In this document: positions 1 to 5,882 of the stretch, in pieces | Layout of the letters: each line of letters begins with the position of its first letter | Numbering within the stretch: the first letter of the stretch is position 1 | Assembly (NCBI GenBank): GCA_002427845.1 | Contig: DIYZ01000083.1 | Location: forward strand, 3,047-9,451 | Source: Chloracidobacterium sp. UBA6041 | GTDB taxonomy: Bacteria; Acidobacteriota; Blastocatellia; Pyrinomonadales; Pyrinomonadaceae | DNA length: 6,405 nucleotides | Reading direction: 5' to 3' | Notes under the pieces: model-generated | The model's database searches: none | What the model was told of the DNA's origin: nothing | The model's input: only the letters and a program-made list of their open reading frames with translations | Program-made: the position numbers and the translations under genes

Positions 1-35
1 AATCTTCGCAAACTCTTTTCTATCGCACCTGGGGA

Positions 36-575
36 CTACTGAGCAGCAAATCGCCGGGGCAAATTCTCCAACTCTCGCCTGAGTGCGGCTCTCAAACCCT
101 GGAGGTCGGAAGCGCTGAGAATTAAGCCCGGCCATTTGTAAACTTGATCTTCCTCCAGCGCGTTATGTGATTCCAGCCGGAGCGATACGGCACGCACTCG
201 TTCTCGGATTGTGTCAAGCTGCTCGGCGACGTGCTGCGGGCTTTCGGCGTTGGCAAGAATCTCTCGGCACGTCTTCACGGCCCTGGAGAGTTCATCCATG
301 AAGAAATTGTGATCAGATCGTAAACTCTCGACCATGGTCTTTGCTTCCTCAAATGAGGGCCCGCCGCCACAGTTGCGAAATAATTCGCCGGGAGCGTTGA
401 GAATTGTCGGAAACAGACACAAATTCTCGGCGCGTATATGAACAGCCAATCGCGCCCAAAAAAGATCGAGCAATTCAAAAGTCCGCGCCGCATCCTGCTG
501 CTGCAAACCTGACTGTAAGTCATGAAGCAGTTCTGAGAGCACCTCATGATCCTGTTCCAGTATTCTAAGTACCAT
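36..575 (-). CDS. Hemerythrin-like HHE-domain protein
   Basis: A 179-residue soluble protein with the spacing of a hemerythrin/HHE four-helix bundle. Candidate di-iron ligands are H10 (in QDHEV), H46 and E50 (HIRAE), H89 (SDHNFF), and H137 with E141 or E142 (SHNALEE). The repeated His and HxxxE pattern across four predicted amphipathic helices is the family signature. There is no signal peptide or membrane segment, so it should be cytoplasmic. Such proteins bind a non-haem di-iron centre and sense or handle O2 or NO, or repair iron-sulphur clusters (family knowledge). The ATG start puts the first His at residue 10, as is usual, although no good ribosome binding site precedes it. It is divergent from the molybdoenzyme operon. 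Together with the DUF542 gene at 6070 it supplies both halves of a RIC (YtfE/ScdA) protein, which suggests a nitrosative-stress role. The exact function is inferred. Confidence 0.85.
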   Translation of the reverse strand: MVLRILEQDHEVLSELLHDLQSGLQQQDAARTFELLDLFWARLAVHIRAENLCLFPTILNAPGELFRNCGGGPSFEEAKTMVESLRSDHNFFMDELSRAVKTCREILANAESPQHVAEQLDTIRERVRAVSLRLESHNALEEDQVYKWPGLILSASDLQGLRAALRRELENLPRRFAAQ

Positions 576-760
576 CTGTTCGCGGTTTCTGTAGCAAGGT
601 GCGGCGAATGTACGATCTGAATCGGTATCGCAGAGTTCCGTGAACCGAGGAGAGTCTTAATGAGTTGCCGCAGCGCGCCGTCATAATTCTTATATTTACT
701 GATTTACCCGATTGACATATTGACGGTGTGGGGCGAAAGTTACAATACCATCCACGAACA
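576..760. other. Divergent intergenic region
   Basis: This is the shared upstream region of the hemerythrin gene (-) and the cytochrome b operon (+). It contains AT-rich sequence around 681-720, a direct repeat of ATTGAC at 711-716 and 719-724, and a small inverted repeat GTTC-CGT-GAAC at 635-645. No convincing FNR/NNR dyad (TTGAT-N4-ATCAA) is visible: the two TTGAC copies are direct repeats, not inverted. Promoters for both directions are expected here. Only one candidate, on the + strand, could be placed. Confidence 0.5.
720..746 (+). promoter_or_regulatory. Possible sigma70-type promoter of the molybdoenzyme operon
   Basis: TTGACG (720-725) lies 15 bases upstream of TACAAT (741-746). The -10 match is good, but the spacing is shorter than the preferred 17. 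Transcription would start near 753, leaving only about 8 bases before ATG 761. That would explain the absence of a Shine-Dalgarno sequence and would exclude the upstream GTG at 728 as start codon. This is inference from consensus matches only. Confidence 0.3.
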
Positions 761-1906
761 ATGAACAAGGAGACTATCAAAGCGGCGGCGTGGGGAACTC
801 TCTTTACAGCGAGCGTCGCTGGGCTGATCGTTTTAGGTTCGCGCAACCTTGCGCACTTCGATGCCGCACTTGTCGGCTACACTTTCGCGGTGCTGTTTGC
901 GACCTTTGGAATAACTTATCGCTACTCCATGTGGTTGCAGCGACCTCCGACGGCGCTGTACTGGAAACGCGGCTGGCAGGTTTTCTTACGGCCCCGACAT
1001 CTGGCGAAAAATATTGGGGAATGGTTCACGAGGGTACCGAGCGAATTCGGTCTGAATCTTTTCATCCTTCAGCGCGGCAGACTCCGTTGGGGCGCGCACA
1101 TGCTGATTATGTGGGGCTGCATCATAGCTATCGCGATCACCTTTCCGCTGGTCTTTGGCTGGATTCATTTTGAAACCTTGCCAAACAATCTCGAATGGTA
1201 TCGCACTTATATTTTCGGCTTTCCCACTTTTTCCTTTCCGATTCATTCAGTGGTTGGTTTCCTCGCTTTTCATGGACTGGTTTGGGCCTCGATTCTGGTG
1301 ACGCTGGGTGTCATGCTGGCGATGCGACGGCGCATGAGAGATCATGGCGCTGCCGCATTGCAGCAGTTTGGCGAAGACTTCCTGCCCCTGATTCTCCTCT
1401 TCGCGATCAGCGTCACCGGACTGATGTTAACTGCCAGTTACACCTGGATGAAAGGTTATGCTTATGACTTTCTGGCGATTCTTCATGCCATAACAGTGAT
1501 CTTCACTTTGCTGTGGCTGCCCTTCGGAAAGTTCTTTCATATTTTTCAAAGACCAGCGCAGTTGGGAGTTAGTTTCTACAAAGAGGTTGGCGAACGTGAA
1601 GAGCCGGCGAATTGTCGCCGCTGTGGCATCCCATTTACTTCGCGTATGCATGTTGAGGATTTGATCGAGGTGGAAAGACAACTCGGCTATCGCTACGAAA
1701 TGAAAGATTCTCATGTCAAACATTACCAGTGGATCTGTCCACCCTGCCGGCGATCGATGCTCGCACTGGCCCAGGGACGACTCTGGACGGGTGAAAGGGT
1801 CAGCCTTTCTGACGTCGGTGGCTTAATGCCAACACCGACGCTCGGCAACGCAGGTCCAAATCAAGGGCCGCTTAGCGAGGAGGATCGAAGAAACTTTCAT
1901 CCGTGA
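761..1906 (+). CDS. NarI-like multi-haem-site membrane cytochrome b subunit with Cys4 tail
   Basis: A 381-residue integral membrane protein, probably the quinol-oxidising or membrane-anchor subunit of the complex encoded downstream. About six hydrophobic segments are seen (residues roughly 10-27, 33-52, 111-135, 157-187, 206-226 and 235-255). Histidines at 113, 162, 171, 242 and 260 lie in or next to helices and are candidate axial ligands for b haems. The layout recalls NarI and the related DsrM/HdrE-type cytochromes, though the resemblance is structural rather than a clear family match. After the last helix comes a cytoplasmic-looking tail with C285-x2-C288 and C326-x2-C329, which could hold zinc or an Fe-S cluster, followed by a polar end. 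I chose ATG 761. An in-frame GTG at 728 would add 11 residues, but it has no ribosome site and overlaps the candidate promoter. A 200-base hairpin-rich gap separates it from the catalytic gene. Confidence 0.75.
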   Translation: MNKETIKAAAWGTLFTASVAGLIVLGSRNLAHFDAALVGYTFAVLFATFGITYRYSMWLQRPPTALYWKRGWQVFLRPRHLAKNIGEWFTRVPSEFGLNLFILQRGRLRWGAHMLIMWGCIIAIAITFPLVFGWIHFETLPNNLEWYRTYIFGFPTFSFPIHSVVGFLAFHGLVWASILVTLGVMLAMRRRMRDHGAAALQQFGEDFLPLILLFAISVTGLMLTASYTWMKGYAYDFLAILHAITVIFTLLWLPFGKFFHIFQRPAQLGVSFYKEVGEREEPANCRRCGIPFTSRMHVEDLIEVERQLGYRYEMKDSHVKHYQWICPPCRRSMLALAQGRLWTGERVSLSDVGGLMPTPTLGNAGPNQGPLSEEDRRNFHP

Positions 1907-1918
1907 GCCCAGCTCGGC

Positions 1919-1933
1919 GGCGGCTTTGCCGCC
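1919..1933. repeat. Triloop hairpin 1
   Basis: GGCGGC-TTT-GCCGCC, a perfect 6-bp GC-only stem with a 3-base loop, 12 bases after the cytochrome b stop codon. Confidence 0.85.
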
Positions 1934-1941
1934 TGATGTGT

Positions 1942-1960
1942 GGAAAGGCTATGCCTTTCC
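1942..1960. repeat. Triloop hairpin 2
   Basis: GGAAAGGC-TAT-GCCTTTCC, a perfect 8-bp stem. Its arms are identical to those of hairpin 5 at 2045-2063, with a different loop. Confidence 0.9.
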
Positions 1961-1982
1961 GATAAGAGAATTTTTCAACTAA

Positions 1983-1997
1983 GGAGGCTATGCTTCC
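1983..1997. repeat. Triloop hairpin 3
   Basis: GGAGGC-TAT-GCTTCC, a 6-bp stem with one G-T wobble. It shares the GGCTATGC core and the downstream TTCCGAT with hairpin 2, so the two look like diverged copies. Confidence 0.75.
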
Positions 1998-2006
1998 GAT
2001 TCATAA

Positions 2007-2023
2007 CTGAGGCGCAGCCTCAG
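2007..2023. repeat. Triloop hairpin 4
   Basis: CTGAGGC-GCA-GCCTCAG, a perfect 7-bp stem with a 3-base loop. Confidence 0.9.
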
Positions 2024-2044
2024 AACGATTTAACGAAGTCCGCC

Positions 2045-2063
2045 GGAAAGGCCAAGCCTTTCC
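2045..2063. repeat. Triloop hairpin 5
   Basis: GGAAAGGC-CAA-GCCTTTCC, a perfect 8-bp stem that gains a ninth pair (C2044-G2064). It lies inside a possible outer stem formed by 2039-2044 and 2075-2080, which share base 2044. A competing hairpin TCCGC-ACA-GCGGA sits at 2061-2073. Confidence 0.9.
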
Positions 2064-2083
2064 GCACAGCGGATGGCGGAGCA

Positions 2084-2098
2084 GTTAACGCTGTTAAC
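2084..2098. repeat. Triloop hairpin 6 upstream of the molybdoenzyme start
   Basis: GTTAAC-GCT-GTTAAC, a 6-bp stem with a 3-base loop, ending 8 bases before the ATG at 2107. It occupies the place where a Shine-Dalgarno sequence would be, and none is seen. It could therefore affect ribosome access, or be an operator-like dyad. Confidence 0.7.
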
Positions 2099-2106
2099 AA
2101 CACAAC

Positions 2107-4314
2107 ATGGCGTTATTACCAGAAAACTTATTAGCCACCGAACAACGCTTCGGTCCGCATCCGGCTTATTCAACCGGCGCGCGGCTCGAGACTGGTATCG
2201 AACCTGACAAGCTTGTGAAAACTCACTGTTGCTTTTGTGGCCAGCAGTGCGGCATTCAACTCAAGGTCAAAGACAATGAAGTGATCGGCTTTGAGCCGTG
2301 GGAGGATTTTCCTTTCAATCGCGGCATGCTTTGTCCGAAAGGTGTGAAGCGTTATCTGCAAGGTGGGCATCCAGATCGTCTGCTCCATGCATATCAGCGC
2401 GACCCTGCGGCTGCCGGTGGATTTTGCGAGATGGCTTACGACGAAGCGATCGAGCGCGTCGCTACTGAGATTCAGCGGATCCAGACAGCTTACGGGAATG
2501 ATGCCTTCGGCGTTCTTACCGGCGCGAGCTTGACCACAGAGAAAGCTTATCTGATGGGCAAGTTTGCGCGCATGTGTCTGAAGACCGCGAACATCGATTA
2601 CAACGGACGGCTTTGCATGGTCAGCGCTGCCGCTGCCAACAAAAAGGCTTTCGGCATCGACCGCGCGGCGAATCCCTGGTCGGACATACTCAAAGCCGAA
2701 GTGATTTGGATTAGTGGGGCGAATGTCGCCGAGTGTGCGCCGATAACTACCAACTACGTTTGGCAGGCGCGCGAGTACGGCGCGAAGATCATCGTCGTCG
2801 ATCCGCGCATCACACCGATTGCTCGTACCTGCGATCTGTTTCTGCCGATCAAGCCGGGACGCGACATCGCTCTCTTCAACGGCATCCTCCACCTGATGAT
2901 CGAAAACGATTGGTTGGATCACGACTTCATCAGCCGGCACGCTGTGGGATTCGAAGCAGTCGCTGCGCACGTACGAGACTGGAATCCAAAAAAGACCGCC
3001 GAAGTGACCGGCATCTCTGAGCGGGCGATCCGTCAGGCTGCCGAATGGTGGGGACAATCCAAATCCAGCTTCCTGCTTCATGCGCGCGGCATCGAGCATC
3101 ACAGCCACGGCGTGCAGAATTGTCTCGGCGCGATCAACATGGTGCTTGCCTCTGGTCGGATTGGTCGCGAAGGTTGCGGCTACGCTACGATCACCGGCCA
3201 GGCAAACGGGCAAGGCGGACGCGAGCACGGACAGAAATGCGATCAGCTTCCAGGTGCCCGCGACATCAGCAACCCGGAACATCGTGCTTATGTGGCCGGC
3301 GTCTGGGGAATCACGCCGGAAGAATTGCCGCAGGCGGGTGTCGACGCTTACGAAATGTTTCGCCGCATTGACCGTGGCGAAATACGCGGCCTGCTGAGCA
3401 TCTGTTTCAATCCAAAGGTTTCACTTCCCGACAACAACTTCATCACGCGCTGTCTGGAAAAACTCGATTTCTATGTAGCCATCGATTTTTTTCTCAACGA
3501 GACCGCGCAACATGCGGATGTTGTGCTCCCCGGCTCTCTGCATGAAGAGGACGAAGGCGTAGTTACCCAAATCGAAGGACGTGTGATCAAGATTAACAAA
3601 GCGGTTGACCCGCCGGGTGATGCGAAGCAGGACTGGCGTGTGATTCAGGACATAGCAAAAGCCTTGGGACGCGAGCGAGGTTTTACATTCTCAAGCCCAC
3701 GCGAAATATTCGACGAGTTGCGCATAGCTTCAAAGGGAGGTATTGCGGACTACTCGGGAATAACTTACGAGAAGATTGAAAAGCAGTACGGTGTGTTTTG
3801 GCCGTGTCCGAGCGAAGATCATCCCGGCACGCCGCGTTTATTTGAACCGGGATCGTGGAATCCAATCGCTAAAGGCACCGGGCCATATTACTTCCCGGAC
3901 GGAAGGGCGCGTTTCAATGTTGCGCCTTACACACCACCGGCGGAAGACGTTGATGACGAGTACCCGTTAATGCTGACCACCGGTCGTGTTGTCAGCCAGT
4001 ATCTGTCCGGCACACAAACTCGGCGCATTGGCCCGCTTGTCGATCAATATCCTGAGCCCCTCATCGAGATGCATCCGCAACTGGCAGGTAAGCTCGCCAT
4101 TGCCAACGGCGACCTGGTGACAGTTGAATCGCGAAGAGGAGTTATCACTTTGCCGGCGATGGTGGTCACTACGATTCGGCCCGATACCGTTTTTGTTCCT
4201 TATCACTGGCCGGGGAAGAAAAGCATTAATCAGTTGACGATCTCAGCGCAGGATCCGATCTCGAAGATCCCTGAGTACAAGGTCTGCGCGGTGAGAGTGA
4301 GAAAAGAAAAGTGA
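2107..4314 (+). CDS. Molybdopterin oxidoreductase, NasA/NarB-type nitrate reductase-like catalytic subunit
   Basis: A 735-residue Mo-bisMGD enzyme of the DMSO reductase superfamily, most like assimilatory-type nitrate reductases. The N-terminal [4Fe-4S] motif is C41-x2-C44-x3-C48 ... C76 (LCPKG). The likely Mo ligand is C170 in NGRLCM. Cys followed by Met fits nitrate reductases, whereas formate dehydrogenases have Cys/Sec followed by His. The segment near residues 364-383 (GQ-NGQGGREHGQK-DQLPG) is also typical of the NasC/NarB group. The C-terminal molybdopterin-binding domain begins near residue 618 (YPLMLTTGRV) and runs to the end; length is normal for the family. There is no Tat or Sec signal, so the protein is either cytoplasmic or exported only with a partner. 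The extra C-terminal [2Fe-2S] domain of some NasA proteins is absent; separate ferredoxin and Rieske subunits follow instead. The start ATG follows a dyad and has no Shine-Dalgarno sequence. The stop codon lies inside a heptamer repeat. Nitrate as substrate is inferred; another oxyanion is possible. Confidence 0.88.
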   Translation: MALLPENLLATEQRFGPHPAYSTGARLETGIEPDKLVKTHCCFCGQQCGIQLKVKDNEVIGFEPWEDFPFNRGMLCPKGVKRYLQGGHPDRLLHAYQRDPAAAGGFCEMAYDEAIERVATEIQRIQTAYGNDAFGVLTGASLTTEKAYLMGKFARMCLKTANIDYNGRLCMVSAAAANKKAFGIDRAANPWSDILKAEVIWISGANVAECAPITTNYVWQAREYGAKIIVVDPRITPIARTCDLFLPIKPGRDIALFNGILHLMIENDWLDHDFISRHAVGFEAVAAHVRDWNPKKTAEVTGISERAIRQAAEWWGQSKSSFLLHARGIEHHSHGVQNCLGAINMVLASGRIGREGCGYATITGQANGQGGREHGQKCDQLPGARDISNPEHRAYVAGVWGITPEELPQAGVDAYEMFRRIDRGEIRGLLSICFNPKVSLPDNNFITRCLEKLDFYVAIDFFLNETAQHADVVLPGSLHEEDEGVVTQIEGRVIKINKAVDPPGDAKQDWRVIQDIAKALGRERGFTFSSPREIFDELRIASKGGIADYSGITYEKIEKQYGVFWPCPSEDHPGTPRLFEPGSWNPIAKGTGPYYFPDGRARFNVAPYTPPAEDVDDEYPLMLTTGRVVSQYLSGTQTRRIGPLVDQYPEPLIEMHPQLAGKLAIANGDLVTVESRRGVITLPAMVVTTIRPDTVFVPYHWPGKKSINQLTISAQDPISKIPEYKVCAVRVRKEK

Positions 4315-4345
4315 TGAGTAATGAGTAATGAGTGATGAGTAATGC
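4311..4345. repeat. Heptamer repeat block A (GTRATGA x5)
   Basis: Five head-to-tail copies of a 7-mer: GTGATGA, GTAATGA, GTAATGA, GTGATGA, GTAATGC. The first copy contains the TGA stop codon (4312-4314) of the molybdoenzyme gene. The block is the near-exact reverse complement of 4396-4430 in block B, with 32 of 35 positions pairing. Confidence 0.95.
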
Positions 4346-4388
4346 ATAAGTGATCAGTGAAACTTGGAGTACCCGCAGGATCTGTTGC

Positions 4389-4458
4389 TCATCACGCATA
4401 ACTCATCACTCATCACTCATCACTCATCACTCATTACTCATCACTCATCATTCATCAC
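4389..4458. repeat. Heptamer repeat block B (TCATYAC x10)
   Basis: Ten consecutive 7-mers, mostly TCATCAC, with variants GCATAAC (4396-4402), TCATTAC (4431-4437) and TCATCAT (4445-4451). It is inverted relative to block A and can pair with it across a 50-base loop (4346-4395). It ends 10 bases before the ferredoxin start codon. With a 7-base unit and no unique spacers it is not a CRISPR array. Confidence 0.95.
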
Positions 4459-4468
4459 TTTGACGACT

Positions 4469-5116
4469 ATGCCTGTTCCTGATCAAAACGAATTCTTCAT
4501 GGATCCCAATCGTTGCATTGGCTGCCAGGCCTGCGTGCAGGCGTGTAGCGAGTGCGAAACGCACAAGGGCTACTCGATGATTCATCTTGACTTCGTCGAC
4601 CGAGCTCATTCTGTTCAGACTGCGCCCGTGGTTTGTATGCATTGTGATTCACCGACCTGCGCAGAAGTATGTCCCGCGGACGCCATTAAGAAAACTGCCG
4701 ATGGAGTGGTGCAGACAGCTCGGAAGGCGCGTTGCATAGCCTGCAACAACTGCGTACTCGCCTGCCCGTTTGGTGTGCCCAAGATGAAGACGGATTTCAA
4801 ACTGATGATGAAGTGTGACATGTGCTACGACCGCACCTCGGAAGGTCTCAAGCCGATGTGCGCGACAGTCTGTCCGAGTCAGGCCCTCTTCTTCGGCACG
4901 CGTGAACAGATCGAATTGCTCCGACCACGCTCAGTCCCGACGAATCAATTCCGGTTTGGTGAGCAAACCATCAACACGAAAGTAAGCATGATGTTGCCAA
5001 AGTCCGGTAAGGCGGAGTACGTGGATGTTACGCAGGCGATGGGTGAAGGCGTTCTCGGTAAAACGATTTCACTGAACATTCTGGACGGCATATATAACGA
5101 GGAGTCGACTGAATGA
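4469..5116 (+). CDS. Four-cluster [4Fe-4S] ferredoxin-type electron-transfer subunit (DmsB/NrfC-like)
   Basis: A 215-residue iron-sulphur protein that should pass electrons to the molybdoenzyme. Sixteen cysteines form four sets: C16/C19/C22/C26, C56/C59/C64/C68, C89/C92/C95/C99 and C116/C119/C131/C135, the pattern of DmsB/NrfC/PhsB-type beta subunits. C29 is an additional cysteine. There is no signal peptide or membrane anchor. The open frame extends back to a TTG at 4364, but those 35 codons translate the heptamer repeat into a Ser/His/Ile-rich periodic peptide with no family counterpart. I therefore take ATG 4469, which puts the first cluster at residue 16. No Shine-Dalgarno sequence is visible. 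The residues after about 140 form a tail that may contact the partner subunits. The gene overlaps the Rieske gene by 4 bases (ATGA), implying translational coupling. Confidence 0.92.
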   Translation: MPVPDQNEFFMDPNRCIGCQACVQACSECETHKGYSMIHLDFVDRAHSVQTAPVVCMHCDSPTCAEVCPADAIKKTADGVVQTARKARCIACNNCVLACPFGVPKMKTDFKLMMKCDMCYDRTSEGLKPMCATVCPSQALFFGTREQIELLRPRSVPTNQFRFGEQTINTKVSMMLPKSGKAEYVDVTQAMGEGVLGKTISLNILDGIYNEESTE

Positions 5117-5661
5117 TTACGCGGGAGCGCGAACAACTGACGACTTCCCCTGATGGGGGACCTCCGGAAGATCAGCCGAAGTGGCGTCAGGACTTTCCGA
5201 TAGATTGGCCCCAGGACCACTACGTCTCTCGTCGGGACTTCACGAAATTCATGGTCTTGACCAGTTTGGCATTTACCGCCGGCCAGTTCTGGATCGTCGT
5301 ACAAAATTATTTGCGTAAGCGCCAGGGTGAACTTCCTCTACAGAAGATTGCGACCGTCGATGAGATCCCTATCGGGGGAACGGTGACCTTTGCCTATCCG
5401 GAAGCGCACGACAGTTGTTTGCTGCTGAGAACGGGGGAGAACACCTTCACGGCGTTCAGCCAGAAATGCACGCATCTGTCTTGCGCCGTTGTGCCGCAAC
5501 CAGACAAAGGACTATTTCATTGTCCCTGTCACGAGGGTTCTTTCGATCTGGCGACGGGAGAACCCATCGCCGGTCCACCGCGACGACCTTTGCCAAAGAT
5601 CAGTGTGGCGGTCCGCAGCGGCGCAGTTTATGCCACAGGTGTAGAGCTGAGAACAACATGA
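5113..5661 (+). CDS. Tat-anchored Rieske [2Fe-2S] protein
   Basis: A 182-residue Rieske protein. Cluster ligands are C119-x-H121 (CTHLSC) and C137-x2-H140 (CPCHEGSFD), with the usual disulphide pair C124/C139. The proline loop GPPRRPL follows at 154-160. These features mark the high-potential bc1/arsenite-oxidase type rather than a dioxygenase ferredoxin. A polar N-terminal stretch of about 38 residues precedes a twin-arginine motif S39-R-R-x-F-T-K45 and a hydrophobic segment (about 47-65), so the cluster domain is expected outside the cytoplasmic membrane, held by an uncleaved anchor. It overlaps both neighbours by ATGA, so the stoichiometry is probably matched to theirs. It may take electrons from quinol or the cytochrome b, or connect to the molybdoenzyme. 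If the catalytic subunit stays in the cytoplasm, the Rieske would sit on the opposite face of the membrane. Confidence 0.92.
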   Translation: MITREREQLTTSPDGGPPEDQPKWRQDFPIDWPQDHYVSRRDFTKFMVLTSLAFTAGQFWIVVQNYLRKRQGELPLQKIATVDEIPIGGTVTFAYPEAHDSCLLLRTGENTFTAFSQKCTHLSCAVVPQPDKGLFHCPCHEGSFDLATGEPIAGPPRRPLPKISVAVRSGAVYATGVELRTT

Positions 5662-5882
5662 AGAGACGCTTCACCCGCGAACAACGACTGACAATGGTCT
5701 ATGGCATCTTGTGTATCGTGCTGATCATTGTGATGCTGCAGCTGTGGCTGCTCATGGCCACGATGAATGCTTACCTTGGCGGTGATCAGTCCGTCATTTG
5801 GCCGGCAGCGCTGGCCAGTCTGGTTTGCTTCGGCCTCAACGCGGGATTGCTCCGGTACGTTTTTAGGATGGAACGCCGCTGA
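5658..5882 (+). CDS. Small two-helix membrane protein
   Basis: A 74-residue protein with a basic N-terminus (MKRRFTREQR), a strongly hydrophobic helix at about 12-35, a short polar turn containing GGDQS (41-45), a second helix at about 46-66 and a basic end (RMERR). This gives a hairpin with both ends probably cytoplasmic. Its ATG overlaps the Rieske stop codon (ATGA), so it belongs to the operon. No cysteine pairs or haem-type histidines are present, so it is more likely an assembly or anchoring subunit than a redox carrier. It resembles, from memory, small conserved proteins catalogued as a domain of unknown function (possibly DUF6755). I could not verify this. A longer open frame upstream is the shadow of the Rieske gene, so the start at 5658 is preferred. 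Confidence 0.82.
   Translation: MKRRFTREQRLTMVYGILCIVLIIVMLQLWLLMATMNAYLGGDQSVIWPAALASLVCFGLNAGLLRYVFRMERR

Larger units (their letters stand above)
1907..2106. other. Intergenic hairpin array
   Basis: The whole gap between the cytochrome b and molybdoenzyme genes is occupied by consecutive short inverted repeats, each with a 3-base loop: 1919-1933, 1942-1960, 1983-1997, 2007-2023, 2045-2063 and 2084-2098. A further alternative hairpin lies at 2061-2073, and an outer stem pairs TCCGCC (2039-2044) with GGCGGA (2075-2080). No run of T follows any of them, so a classical intrinsic terminator is unlikely. They could act as RNA processing or stability elements, or be a mobile palindromic repeat. 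An open reading frame crosses the region but is interrupted by the palindromes and has no protein-like features. Confidence 0.8.

Noticed and set aside
712..725. FNR/NNR-type binding site near TTGACATATTGAC
   Set aside because: The two TTGAC copies are in direct, not inverted, orientation, so they do not make the TTGAT-N4-ATCAA dyad.
1942..2063. Intrinsic terminators after the cytochrome b gene
   Set aside because: The stems are good, but none is followed by a T-run; the T-rich stretch at 1969-1975 lies 9 bases past hairpin 2, too far for a standard terminator.
1940..2134. Open frame through the hairpin array into the molybdoenzyme start
   Set aside because: Made of palindromic repeats, no ribosome site and no protein-like pattern; overlaps the start of the real gene in another frame.
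2170..3282. Long - strand open frame (about 370 codons) opposite the molybdoenzyme gene
   Set aside because: It lies wholly antisense to a gene with clear motifs, and its translation shows no recognisable domain. Shadow of codon bias.
2107..4314. Formate dehydrogenase alpha subunit
   Set aside because: The active-site Cys is followed by Met in NGRLCM rather than His, and the GQGGREHGQK segment fits nitrate reductases. Sequence similarity searches would settle this.
4389..4458. CRISPR array
   Set aside because: Units are 7 bases with no spacers; this is simple tandem repeat DNA.
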